Below, in pieces: positions 1 through 10,900 of a stretch of DNA of 64,000 nt. Location: positions 1 to 64,000 of the forward strand of contig JAUCBJ010005613.1 of assembly GCA_032718475.1 (NCBI GenBank). The letters are read 5' to 3'. Source of the stretch: Nemertoderma westbladi (Eukaryota > Xenacoelomorpha > Nemertodermatida > Nemertodermatidae). The translations under genes and the position numbers were made by a program. The notes beneath the pieces are model-generated. The model saw only the letters and a list, made by a program, of their open reading frames with translations, searched no databases and was not told where the DNA came from. Position 1 is the stretch's first letter. Each line of letters begins with the position of its first letter.

Positions 1-2
1 GA

Positions 3-1514
3 GAATGCACCGAAGAAAGCCCGAAGAAAGAACGAGAGTGCATCAACGTTAACCAAGGTAAGGTGAGTAACATCAAACCTAACTGTGCGCTGTGCGACGG
101 GACCCACCGTTTGAGTGCGTGTGCTGAATTTCTAAAGAAATCCCTTGTAGACAGACGTACAGTCCTGTGGGACAAGCGGTTATGCTATAATTGCCTCAGA
201 CCAGGACACCAACGGCGAACCTGTTACTCCGACATAAAGTGTGCAAAGTGTGGCGCGAAACATCACATCTTGTTACACAGTGAGTTCGAACGAGACAGAC
301 AGAGTCAGGTAAGTGAGCCCGAACTACATGTCCAATTTAGTGACGTAAACGACACTGATCAAGAGTCTGAGATGGAAGGATTCTATACTGACGAATTCTC
401 CGACGCCAATGAATCCTGTTATCTAATAAATACCGCGGTGTATCGAGCACTTACTTACGAAAAGGACATCAACGATGAGTTTCCCCCAACTACTTTCGCC
501 AAACAACCATCTTGGAAAGCTCCAGCTTCCAACGTAGGAATCAGAGAATTTCCTGTAGTGCAGGTAAGAGTTCACGGTCTTAACAAAAGCTACATAGTGA
601 ACGCCCTCCTTGACTCCGGCAGCACAGGAACATTCATCGATCAAGAACTAGCCGAAGATATCTTTGCTGGACAACCCAAGTTCCGGACTAAATTGAATAT
701 GTCAGGAATTATGCAGGTTTGGAAATCTACCCTAACGGCAGATTACTATGTAGGTGTGTTGTCCACCCCCCAGGATAAGTTAGGAACACAAGGTATAAGG
801 TCAGTAAAAATGGTGGCTATAAAGAACTTTGCTACTACTCAAGCAGACCTTTATAATTGGGACGAAGATGAGAGCGTCCAACATCTTAAGATACCTCGAT
901 TCCAGACAGATTATCCTGGAGTGCAAATACTTATCGGCCAAAACGCGCACGAGGCGCTCGAAACATTAGAGAAACGGCCTGCTCAACCACAACCACTGCA
1001 AACCTATGCGGTAAGAACTAGAGTAGGTTGGTACTTTACTGGCCCTTCCCGTAGAACTCTCAAAGAGAGATTACCTCAACAACAGGTATACCAAGTAAAG
1101 GGGGAAGTGGAGAGCAGTGTTGTGGACGATCCAACTGAGGGAACACCATACTCCTCAGATAATGACGATATTAACTCCAATGTAGATCAATGGAGACATT
1201 GCCTTGGGACGATTAATCCAGCCGACATCGCTTCCAGAGGAGCAACTCCTCAAGAACTGATAGATACCCCAGGCTGGTTAGGTGGATCCGACTTCTTAAG
1301 TAAAGAAGAAGAAGAATGGCCTCCTCATCTTACCACGGCGGAGAGTAGACAGGCCAAGGGAGCGGAGAAACTAACACAACCACTCAATCGCCCAGCTAGT
1401 CGTTTATGTTTACTGGAAAGAGACCGAAAACTGTCCGGAAACTATGGAAGGCAAGATACTCTTCCTACGACCACTTCCCTAATCCGACAAATATCTAGGG
1501 ACTCCATAACGTAA
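3..1514 (+). pseudogene. BEL/Pao retrotransposon gag-protease remnant with pol deletion
   Basis: The reading frame is open from base 3, so the protein starts left of the window; a GTG at 63 is not a convincing start. Visible parts in order: three cysteine/histidine zinc clusters, including a C-x2-C-x4-H-x4-C knuckle (CYNCLRPGHQRRTC), then a retropepsin-type aspartic protease with LLDSGSTGTFI, then a segment with NPADIASRG and a W-rich block that in BEL/Pao polyproteins lies just after RNase H. Reverse transcriptase and RNase H, normally between protease and that block, are absent although the frame stays open, so the copy has an in-frame deletion near bases 1130-1190. The ORF ends at 1512-1514. 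Non-autonomous or dead copy. Family assignment is confident from domain order; the deletion is inferred from family architecture. Confidence 0.85.
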
Positions 1515-1521
1515 TAACATA

Positions 1522-1780
1522 TGGAGTGGGCGTGTGACTATATCATTTTATATTTGTTTTTATTTTATATTTATGTATGTATTATTATGTAATTTTATTA
1601 TAATCGTTTTCTTTAATTTTATTTAGTAGAATGTTATTTTAGAATATTTAGTAAATTAGTGCAATATATTAGTGTTTATTACGTATTTAATTACTTACAA
1701 TATATTTAGTGCGACGGCAAGAAATAATTATTTTTCTCTTTCCTTACTGTCCGTATTATATTATAAATGCGAGACTATAG
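1522..1780 (+). mobile_element. Putative polypurine tract and start of 3' LTR of the BEL/Pao copy
   Basis: Directly after the ORF stop is a purine-rich stretch, ggagtgggcg, followed by TGTGACTATATC, which would fit a polypurine tract and an LTR beginning with TG at about 1533. The following 200 bases are T-rich and uncharacterised. No 5' LTR is in the window to confirm the boundary, and the 3' boundary was not found before the minisatellite begins near 1783. Confidence 0.35.
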
Positions 1781-1782
1781 TA

Positions 1783-3820
1783 AGTTAACAAAAGTGTACA
1801 AGATTCCCATTTTCACGCTTTTCCAGGGCACCACAATACATTCCCACTTAAAGCCGTCTCCGAGTGACCCAGATCCCCTTTGTCACACTTTCCAAAAGTG
1901 TACCAGATTCACATTCTCACACTTTCCAAAAGTGTACCAGATTCGCATTCTCACTCTTTTCCAGGGCACCACAATACATTCCCACTAAGGCTTCTCCCAT
2001 TTAAACACTTTTCCAAAGGTGTACCAGATTCACATTCAAACACTTTTAAAAAGGCGTACCAGAGATTCCCATTCAAACACGTTTCCAAAGGTGTACCAGA
2101 TTCACATTCAAACACTTTTAAAAAGGTGTACCAGATTCCCATTCAAACACTTTTCCAAAGGTGTACCAGGTTAACATTCTCATACATTCCAAAAGTGTAC
2201 CAGATTCCCATTCTCACACTTTTCCAAGGCACCACAATACATTCCCACTCAAAGCCCTCTCCTAGTGTTCCAGATTCCCATTCAAACACTTTTCCAAAGG
2301 TGTACCAGATTCCCATTCTCACACTTTTCCAGGGCACCACAACACATTCCCACTCAAAGGCTTCTCCCAGTGATCCAGATTCCCATTCAAACACTTTTCC
2401 AAAGGTGTATCAGATTCACATTCTCACACTTTCCAAAAGTGAACCAGATTCCCTTTCTCACTATTTTCCAGGGCACCACAATACATTCCCACTCAAAGGC
2501 TTCTCCCAGTGATCCAGATTCCCATTCAAACACTTTTCCAAAGGTGTACCAGATTCACATTCTCACACTTTCCAAAAGTGTACCAGATTCCCTTTCTCAC
2601 ACTTTTCCAGGGCACCACAATACATTCCAACTTAAAGGCTTCTCCCAGTGATCCAGATTCCCATTCAAACACTTTTCCAAAGGTGTACCAGATTCACATT
2701 CTCACACTTTCCAAAGGTGTACCAGATTCCCTTTCTCACACTTTTCCAGGGCACCACAATACATTCCAACTTAAAGGCTTCTCCCAGTGACCCAGATTCC
2801 CATTCAAACACTTTTCCAAAGGTGTATCAGATTCACATTCTCACACTTTCCAAAAGTGAACCAGATTCCCTTTCTCACTATTTTCCAGGGCACCACAATA
2901 CATTCCCACTCAAAGGCTTCTCCCAGTGATCCAGATTCCCATTCAAACACTTTGCCAAAGGTGTACCAGATTCACATTCTCAGACTTTCCAAAAGTGTAC
3001 CAGATTCCCTTTCTCACACTTTTCCAGGGCACCACAATACATTCCAACTTAAAGGCTTCTCCCAGTGATCCAGATTCCCATTAAACACGTTTCCAAAGGT
3101 GTACCAGATTCCCATTCTTACTGTTTTCCAGGGCACCACAATACATTCTCACTTAAAGGCTTCTCCCAGTGATCCAGATTCCCATTCAAACACTTTGCCA
3201 AAGGTGTACCAGATTCACATTCTCAGACTTTCCAAAAGTGTACCAGATTCCCTTTCTCACACTTTTCCAGGGCACCACAATACATTCCTACTTAAAGGCT
3301 TCTCCTTGTGACCCAGATTCACATTCTCACACTTTCCAAAAGTGTTCCCGATTTCCATTCTCACACTTTTCCAGGGCACCACAATACATTCTCACTTGAA
3401 CGCTTCTCCCTGTGATCCAGATTCCCATTCAAACACTTTTCCAAAGCAGTACCAGATTCCCATTCAAAAACTTTTGCAAGGGTGTACCAGATTCACATTC
3501 AAACACTTTTCCCATTGTTCCAGATTCCCATTCAAACACTTTTCCTAGGGTGCCAGTTTCCCATTAAAACACTTTTCCCAGGGTTCCAGATTCCCATTCA
3601 AACACTTTTCCTAGGGTGCCAGATTCCCATTCAAACACTTTTCCCTGGGTACCAGATTGCCATTCAAGCACTTTTCCTAGGGTGCCAGTTTCCCATTAAA
3701 ACACTTTTCCCAGGGTTCCAGATTCCCATTCAAACACTTTTCCCTGGGTACCAGATTGCCATTCAAACACTTTTCCAGGGTGCCACATTACCACTAAAAC
3801 ATTTTTCTAAGTCCCTTCCT
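1783..3820. repeat. Minisatellite of ~35-bp units with 139-bp higher-order unit
   Basis: About 58 degenerate copies of a 34-36 bp unit with cores like ccagattcccattcaaacac and cttttccaaaggtgtacc. Between about 2370 and 3080 four sub-units (35+34+34+36) form a higher-order unit of exactly 139 bp: the same phrase (agtgatccagattcccattc or near-identical) recurs about 139 bp apart near 2509, 2648 and 2787. The right part (3480-3815) changes to a variant with tagggtgccag and ccctgggtacc. The block has long open frames only because the repeat is regular; no gene is implied. Confidence 0.95.
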
Positions 3821-4364
3821 TCACTGGTAAATCGTATGTCATAAAGTCGGAATAAATTATAGAACACGTATTGGTTTGAATGGGAGTGTCTACACTGGTA
3901 TGTCATAAGTCAAATGTTACGACCCATGACTCGAAAGTAATTATGCCCCATGTTCCATCTTTTGACATAGGACTCATGAGTTCTTTCTGGCAAGAGGCCT
4001 GTGATTGGTTACTTTGGGTAACAGCAAAATTTTCATCGAAGGTTTTAAATGACATGTGAGTGTAATTCTTCAATTTTTCCTTATCTTCTGTTAGCAGCTG
4101 TATAATTTTACCATAAATACGTATTTCGCTTATTAACATTTATTGCGTCAATTCAATAACGCCTTTGGTGACGCTTTTCTCTACTCCGTCAAATTATAGA
4201 TATAGGTTTCTTTTGGATCACTCATTATACAGTATGAAGACGAATTAAAGTGAATTAATTTTGACACGCTTTTAATATTTTTAACGAAAGTCTTATGACT
4301 TATAATACTTACCAGTGGGGCAAACGACTTATGGCTTACGACTCATGAGTTACCAGTGGAGCAC

Positions 4365-4965
4365 GGGCCTAAGGGTACCAGATTCCCATACTCACACCTT
4401 TCCCAGGGCACCACAATACATTCCCATACTCACACATCTCCCAGGGAACCGTAATGGAGTCCGGACAATTGCGACCCGGACAATTGCGACCCGGACAATT
4501 GCGATCCGGACAATTGCCACCCATGTTCTTAAATAAAAATTATAGGTCGCAATTGTCTGGGTCGCAATTGTCGTAACATCAACCACAATACATTCCCATA
4601 CTCACCTTTCCCAGGGCACCAAAATACATTCCCATACTCAAACCTTTCCCAGGGCACCACAATACATTCCCATACTCACACATTTCCCAGTGAACCACAA
4701 TACATTCCCATACTCACACCTTTCTCAGGGCACCAAAATTAATTTCTATACTCACACATTTCCCAGGGAACCAGAATACATTCCCATACTCACACATTTC
4801 CCAGGGCACCAAAATACTTTCCCATACTCAGACCTTTCCCAGGGCACCACAATACATTCCCATACTCACACCTTTCCCAGGGCACCAAAATACATTAACT
4901 TCCAACACTACTCCCTGTGACCCACATTCCGATTCATACACTTTTCCCTTGTCACCAGATTCCAC
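4365..4965. repeat. Second minisatellite block, ~38-bp units
   Basis: About 14 copies of a unit with accacaatacattcccatac and tcacacctttcccagggc. The core phrase cccagggcaccacaatacat is shared with the block at 1783-3820, so the two blocks are relatives separated by about 550 bp of non-repeat sequence (3820-4365). The block is interrupted at 4456-4576 by an unrelated inverted repeat. Confidence 0.92.
4456..4576. repeat. Short 15-bp tandem repeat with inverted partner (hairpin)
   Basis: Four copies of ccggacaattgcgac in tandem (4459-4520) are followed after about 25 bp by two copies in reverse complement, ggtcgcaattgtc twice. The two halves can pair over about 30 bp. The insertion sits inside the 38-bp minisatellite, so it arrived after or during its growth. 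Confidence 0.85.
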
Positions 4966-5029
4966 GTATCGTTGTATCGATTCCACGAAATACTTATCAC
5001 GTGAAACACGTGTCACGGGAGATACATGT

Positions 5030-5725
5030 TTATTTTTTCCATGAGTCTGCCAAAGTACTAGATTGTGTACAGGCTGGTCCTCACGGCGAAAACAATGTCA
5101 TGTAAAGCGGAGGCGGCTTTGTTCAAGTTTCAAGCTTAGGGAACTAATGGGACACATCCAATGTTAAATAGTGTCTGATACGATATGTGTGCATTATTCC
5201 TGACGCAGTAGACCCGACCGACATAGCTTTCTTGTGAATGTGCCATCCAGAGATTTGGTGTCCTCAGCAGTTAGATCTCAGTATGGACTCCCATAGAGAA
5301 GTACTGGTACTAATGATGCCATAAATAATCGATCCTAATCGATTCTATGGGACTTCCAAATCCTGGAAATACCATTCAATGCCGCCCATGCCTTAGCCTT
5401 ACGTATTCGAAGGTGAATCACCTGACTTGATCCTAATTTGTTCATCCATGATCCCATATTATCAGCAAGCATCAGTATGCTCAAGCATGCCATTGATCAT
5501 ACGATAAGACATTTGCTGAGGACGTTCAAAGTTAATTGTCAGAATTTTGGTCTTCACTAGAAGTATCCTGTTCTATGAGCTGAGGAGCCGTTGGGCTCCC
5601 TCTAGTGATTTATTAGAGTACTCCTAACAATTCAGCAGATCAGCAAAGACTAGATAAGATAGGTACTTGGTTGGATTTCCTCGACTTCTGGAGCCAGTAG
5701 GTGGCGTTGTTACCATCGAAACAAC
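5030..5725 (-). pseudogene. RTE-like LINE fragment (C-terminal RT region), degraded
   Basis: The minus strand matches, base for base over long runs, the better preserved LINE copies at 16841-18206 and 20905-21455. It covers the connection region after the reverse transcriptase and the conserved segment read elsewhere as [13 protein letters not shown]. Frameshifts and stops interrupt every frame. The 3' tail present in the other copies is missing here, so both ends are truncated. Confidence 0.8.
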
Positions 5726-5879
5726 TGAGATAAAATATGGGTCTCTCTCTCTGAGGAGTGTGCCACATTAACTCCCAAGTCAAAATACTCTCACAACCAA
5801 ATCTTTATTTGATTGTTTCTTTTATTTGAAATTTGATTTTACCAAATCAAATTTAACCCCAGCGTAATTCAGGGTTCCT

Positions 5880-5955
5880 ATTACAGATGGACTGGCTGAA
5901 ACTTTTCCTTCTCTAGGGCTCGAACTTACGACTCTCCCATTGGAACATATTCGCC
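5880..5955 (-). mobile_element. Possible tRNA-derived SINE head
   Basis: On the minus strand there is a B-box-like aagttcgagccct preceded about 35 bases upstream by an A-box-like stretch. No cloverleaf with full stems can be drawn, so this is not a tRNA gene. A weak call based on the B-box alone. Confidence 0.3.
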
Positions 5956-6020
5956 ATTTTTTTTTATGCCAAGACGAATAATTTGTATAATTAATAATAA
6001 AAAAGTAAGGGTTCAAATAT

Positions 6021-6045
6021 GGCAATTATGACTGTCATAATTGCC
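6021..6045. repeat. Perfect 12-bp-arm palindrome
   Basis: ggcaattatgac and gtcataattgcc are exact reverse complements separated by one base. It lies alone in AT-rich DNA with no coding sequence near it. Confidence 0.9.
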
Positions 6046-6049
6046 GCCA

Positions 6050-8280
6050 TCAGGTAGAATTATTTGTAAACATATCTTATTGATAATGTACGCAATTTAT
6101 TCACTAGGGGGCGCTCAAAACTCCCCGGATATCTTCAAGCTCTAACGGATCCATCATCGTTGTTCTACAACTTTTCAGATTGGCCGATGGATTTTATTGT
6201 CCACTCACACTACGCGTTTGAGTGGATAGAACTTCCTGCCTACCAGAAGGAGCTTCCCTGAGCGCAGTTGGAATAGGAAGTGAAATTGTTAGGTAATTTA
6301 CTCTATGCCACTTCCTACATACAACACACATATCACCGTAAATTAACGATGCACGAACAAGCTTTAGCTGTTATTGTCCATTTGACCAGTTTTACAACTT
6401 CACATGAAACGCTTCACCCCAGAGGGGATTGATTTACTTACACTGTTGTACTGTATTCGAGTTTATGTAATGGAATAATTTTATTCATTCTTTCACTAAA
6501 TATGTCATGCTGCACTCTACCTCACTTACGCCACGTGCAGTTATAGTTTGTTATTTTCAATACTTATAGGCCCACATTATGCATTATAGTATCTATCAGT
6601 AGTTCTTACCGGTACCTTGTATTCCCACCTTGGCGTAATCGTTTAATTCGCGTCTCTGGTTCCAGAAGTCATGGGTTCGAGCATTAGACGAGGATTAGAG
6701 GTTATTAATCTTGCATTTCAATATGAATACCTCATTTTGCACTACCGCAGTACTTTAGTACAGTATACTCCGTGTAGTAGGCCACAAGCCGATTCATGGA
6801 GTTGGAGTACAGATATAATTGGTGTTGTGAATGGCTCCCGCGGGTTTTCACTTCTTCTATTTCAGCTTTAGGCCTACTATCTGTACCATACAAATTAAGT
6901 AAATAATGCGAGTTGCTAGGAAACTAGATAAATGGCATTCTTAGGTGATCGCGGAAGCGTTAGTGATTTTTACCGGCAGGGCGGAACCATCCGTTATGAA
7001 ATATTGGTTTCTTCCATGTAGGATGTATGCTCTGTTAAGAAATATAGCAATATAGGTTTCTTCCATGTAGGGCTGTAGGGTGTACGCTCTTAAATTCATG
7101 ATCCTTGATCCATTTTTTAAATGTAATATTCATAGCCAAGCCATTCAACCACCCATTCATGCTGTCCGAGTTCGCTTCATAGCCAAAAATGAAAGAGTCC
7201 AAATATTGAATAGTACAGTATTATTTAAACTAAACATTGTTTCTTTTTACAAATGTTGTAAACTTGGACAGTTAGAACTGTTTTCACCCACAATTGATGG
7301 CTGGGGGCTTATTTAGTATGTAATACTTTACTATAATGTACCACATTAGTATAATATGTGCCAAGGCACATAGGACGCCTTGATATGTACCCAGTATTAT
7401 TATAGAAAATACCACCCGCGTTATACCCTGCCAGTAAGTGGCCAAAACAATTCCTTTTTTGTTAATTTTTTTGACAAACATTTTTTTTTGAATTTCAACC
7501 TCCCCCCTCCCCCCTCCTCCCTATAAACTTTCCATTCTCTCCCCTTCTCAATTCTCTCTTAAGGAGAAGGGTTAGTAATTTTTACTGTTGAAGTTTTTCT
7601 GTATTGTATGTAGTTAACGTTCGCCCGGATGTATAATGTATCAGTCACTATAGACTTCCGGTAAAACAATGAATAACGTAAACTCGCGATAATCTGTGGT
7701 ATACAGAGGATAGTATGGTAGTAGGCCTAAAAAGGCGAAACTGGAATAAGTGAAATTCAAATTTCCCGCGTAAGCCATGAAACAAATAAATATTTACTCC
7801 ACGAAACCCGCTTGCTGCGTGCTGGCTTGTGAGGTAGGGGCCTACTGGCATGGCAATGTACCCTGCACACTGCCTATTGTTAGATTGTTGGTAACTTAAC
7901 TGAATTAAGCCTCATTCTCTGTTCAGGTTCACCCATATTTGCTATTACCAGATTACTGTATTATTTCGCCACTCAGCACTATCTTCAAGCCTCGTGCAGA
8001 GGATAGGCATAGGATAGTGATGATATTATTATTGATTTCAGGATTTAAGCCTATCAGCCTATTCAGTTATTAATTCAGAAGACCTAATTACAGAATTATA
8101 GATGGATACAATGAGGCCTAATATCTGAATATTGGATTCGGATTTTTGAAGTGGTGATTGTAAATGAAGATACATTAAAACGATGGATTTGGATGTAGTA
8201 TAGATCTGGTAAATAGGCTACTGGATATCTGATGACCGGTCAGCCGCTAGGTTGCTGGCAGCTGCAGAGCTGGGCTGACT
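6050..8280. other. Gene-free AT-rich spacer upstream of the kelch-b561 gene
   Basis: Open frames here are short (under 85 codons) and show no recognisable motif. A tRNA-like B-box (gggttcgagcatt) is at about 6671. A short duplicated phrase, ttcttccatgtagg, occurs near 7010 and 7050. A pyrimidine-rich run is at 7500-7560. Nothing else can be supported. Confidence 0.6.
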
Positions 8281-8307
8281 ATATTCTGATATTTAATATA
8301 TATAATA

Positions 8308-10290
8308 ATGTTACCAACAGCCAGTACCTGTAATGTTGGTATCAACTCTATATTGTATTACCTGCTGTATTATTCGTTGTTTTGTTGCGGTACGTGTGTA
8401 TCCAAGATGATGTGGCGTACAGTGGAGCAGTATGGTTCCATGCAGCCGAGTCCAAGGCGGGATTTCGCTATTGTTTACAGTGATCGCTCATCCGAAGATA
8501 AACTCTTGTTGTTCGGGGGAAGAAACAAATATAAAAACAAAATCTACGACGACGTCTGGTTGTTTGGGTTACGGACTAAGAAGTGGGATAGAGTAGTCTC
8601 CAGTAACGGGGTGCACCCATCAGCCAGACATTCTATGGTATATGGTATATCTAAGGGTCAGTTTATTGTTGCTATGGGAGCAGGTTACTACGGGGTTTTA
8701 TTCAATGATGTTTGGTGTTTCGATGTTGCCTCTAATCTTTGGTCCGTCGTCCACGCAAAGATCGATCCAGACAGACCAGCCCCACAGCCGCGGTACGCCT
8801 CTGGCGGTGGAGTGTACGCCGATTCATGCAAACTCCATGTGACCTTCGGGGTCACCCATCACGGAAACTGGAACACTTGGAGCTTCGATTTGGAGAGTCG
8901 GTTGTGGAGTTTGGAGTCTGAGTTGTGGCACCCGTACACCCCGTGGTTGCCACACCCCCGAAACTCGCACACAGCGGTGCCGGTGTCCCAGGACTCTCTG
9001 GTGCTCACCGGTGGGTGTCTGGCTGACAGCAGCTCGGCGGGACCCTGTCCCTCCTCCGATTCCTGGCTCTACCACGCCCACGCATGGCGTCGTCTTTCCC
9101 CTTGCCACTACCCCGCCAACCACGCGGCCGCCACCCTGTACCCCGTTAACCAACCCTCGTACATCATCCTGCACGGAGGATCGCCACATCTCGAACCGTT
9201 AGTCGCTGTCCCACCGCCACTAGCCAATCAGCTGTCTGTGTACGACATGTCGACCTCCCATTGGTTCACAGTTTACACGAACTCGACACTCAGCGGGACG
9301 TCCCAGTTCCCGACCCCTCGTTCGGGGCACGGCTTCCTCTCCACTCGCATGGGTGCAGTCCTATACGGTGGGGAGGCCTTGGAGAATTACATGCTGACTG
9401 ACATGTGGTCCTTAGACGGGGACTTGGTACCCACAGACACTTGCGACAACGCCTCTAGCTCCATCACATACATCCTCCTTCACGGAGTCACAATGTTCCT
9501 AGCCTACGGAGTCCTCCTCCAACTAGGAGGACTTATATCCCGGTATCTACCTCACCATCGCCATTGCTACAAACTCCATGTTCTCATCCAGGGTTCCGGT
9601 CTACTAGTCTCTCTATTGGGCTTCTCCTTCGCATGTATGTCAGTCAGTAAGGACCACTTCCGTTTCTCCCACGGTCTAATAGGCTTCGTTATTATTCTCA
9701 TGGGCTTTCTGCAACCAATGAACGCTCTTTTTAAACCAAGAGACGACCAGACTAACAATCCCCTGTTGCTGTCTATGTGGAAGGGCTTACATAAAGTAAC
9801 CGGTCGCCTTATACTAATTCTATCTTTAGTTAATATAACATTGGGACTTTTCCTCGCAGTAGCTCCGTCTACGTTGTGGGCAACTTGGTTTGTTTACTTA
9901 GCTGGTATTGTTATTGTTTACGTTGCCCTGGAAACTCGAATGAAGTGGTTCCAGACGAAGGCTACCGAATACGAAGGGCCTGACTCTGTGCTGAACAATC
10001 GTGATAATTTAGCAGTTGGTCCAGGATCGACATATCGTGATAAAGGATCAGGTGATCCCGGGTACATAGTTCATGATCCTGGGCCGAGAGATTGTGATCA
10101 TGTGTCCAGAGATGGTGACAGTGTGAATTTTGATCCAACGTATCGTGCTAGACAGAATGTACCGGTACTCAACATTGTTAACAGATCTTTACTTGTCCAT
10201 AATACCGGACCGCAACAGACAGTAATGTTGGAAGGCGATACATATTCCGATGATATTCATAAATCAGGAATTCTAGAATCTAGTGTTTAG
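8308..10290 (+). CDS. Kelch-repeat / cytochrome b561 transmembrane fusion protein
   Basis: Intact 660-residue ORF without introns. The start is the first ATG after an in-frame stop at 8287-8289. Residues about 12-32 (ILYYLLYYSLFCCGTCVSK) look like a signal peptide. Six kelch blades follow, each with a hydrophobic strand and a GG-like turn: LLLFGG (66-71), FIVAMGAGY (119-127), LHVTFG (176-181), LVLTGG (to 236), YIILHGG (285-291), AVLYGGE (350-356). Then come about five membrane helices (390-410, 424-445, 455-473, 497-520, 523-545) with one histidine each at 392, 424, 455 and 495, the pattern of the four haem-b ligands of cytochrome b561/FRRS1-type proteins. A polar cytoplasmic tail of about 110 residues ends the protein. 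Known relatives use a DOMON domain outside; here it is replaced by kelch. A role in transmembrane electron transfer, such as metal reduction, is inferred. No symbol can be assigned. Confidence 0.93.
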   Translation: MLPTASTCNVGINSILYYLLYYSLFCCGTCVSKMMWRTVEQYGSMQPSPRRDFAIVYSDRSSEDKLLLFGGRNKYKNKIYDDVWLFGLRTKKWDRVVSSNGVHPSARHSMVYGISKGQFIVAMGAGYYGVLFNDVWCFDVASNLWSVVHAKIDPDRPAPQPRYASGGGVYADSCKLHVTFGVTHHGNWNTWSFDLESRLWSLESELWHPYTPWLPHPRNSHTAVPVSQDSLVLTGGCLADSSSAGPCPSSDSWLYHAHAWRRLSPCHYPANHAAATLYPVNQPSYIILHGGSPHLEPLVAVPPPLANQLSVYDMSTSHWFTVYTNSTLSGTSQFPTPRSGHGFLSTRMGAVLYGGEALENYMLTDMWSLDGDLVPTDTCDNASSSITYILLHGVTMFLAYGVLLQLGGLISRYLPHHRHCYKLHVLIQGSGLLVSLLGFSFACMSVSKDHFRFSHGLIGFVIILMGFLQPMNALFKPRDDQTNNPLLLSMWKGLHKVTGRLILILSLVNITLGLFLAVAPSTLWATWFVYLAGIVIVYVALETRMKWFQTKATEYEGPDSVLNNRDNLAVGPGSTYRDKGSGDPGYIVHDPGPRDCDHVSRDGDSVNFDPTYRARQNVPVLNIVNRSLLVHNTGPQQTVMLEGDTYSDDIHKSGILESSV

Positions 10291-10539
10291 ATTTTTTAAA
10301 GTAATTTTATTTATTTGTATGGAATTAATTTCGCGCTACCAAATCGCCAGGGCGACATATTTTCTAACTTCACATCGCATTGCGACATTATTTCTCAGGA
10401 CGTCCCTACGCCATACATTTTACTATGTATTTCCAATATATCTTATCCAATCCAGTATGTCTCCGCATTATTCTAAATGTAATCACATGACGTCATTCGA
10501 ATACGCACTATAACTGTTTCACAATTCTAACGCTTACAA

Positions 10540-10625
10540 AATTTAAAATTTTAAACGCCAGATTTGAACCAGCGGTCTTTACATTAATAACCTGACGCGT
10601 CATCCACTACGCTAATTTGGTACGA
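10540..10625 (-). mobile_element. tRNA-derived SINE head (degenerate)
   Basis: The minus strand reads an A-box-like tagcgtagtggatgacgcg and, 30 bases later, a B-box-like ctggttcaaatctggcg, the arrangement of a class of tRNA promoter. The stems do not close, so a retroposed tRNA-like head is more likely than a working tRNA. It lies between the kelch-b561 stop and its possible polyadenylation signal. Confidence 0.5.
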
Positions 10626-10708
10626 GAAAGAAGTGTTTATAATTAACTTGTGTGTAAATAATTAATTTGTTAATGCTTTCCTTCTACAAGGTGTTGTCCC
10701 CACATATA

Positions 10709-10714
10709 AATAAA
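10709..10714 (+). terminator. Candidate polyadenylation signal for the kelch-b561 gene
   Basis: AATAAA about 420 bases after the stop codon at 10288-10290. The implied 3' UTR contains a SINE-like insert. Nearer variant signals cannot be excluded. Confidence 0.35.
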
Positions 10715-10740
10715 GTTAAATTCGCCATTATTCCTAACTT

Positions 10741-10900
10741 ATAGGAAGGGGTCTAGTGGTTGTAGTCTCGCCTTCCACCTCGAGGTCCCAGGTTCGAATC
10801 CGACACCACGCTGAAGAGACCCAGTAAGGTCGAAACGCGTACGTGGTTTGGAGAGATATGAGATAATAATTTCAAGAAAAATTACGCGATTCCTAAATTT
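10741..10900 (+). mobile_element. tRNA-Gly/Glu-like SINE
   Basis: ggtctagtggttgtagtctc (A-box region), cgccttccacctcgagg (anticodon-loop-like with TTCCA) and ggttcgaatcc (perfect B-box) stand at tRNA spacing, followed by a non-tRNA body containing gaagagacccagtaagg. The head resembles a glycine or glutamate tRNA but the acceptor stem does not pair. A tRNA-derived SINE is the best explanation. Confidence 0.6.

Noticed and set aside
8824-9189. 121-codon minus-strand ORF inside the kelch gene
   Set aside because: Antisense shadow of the GC-richer kelch-coding region with no recognisable motif.
10741-10815. Functional tRNA-Gly gene
   Set aside because: A- and B-boxes are present, but the acceptor and T stems do not pair and a SINE-like body follows.
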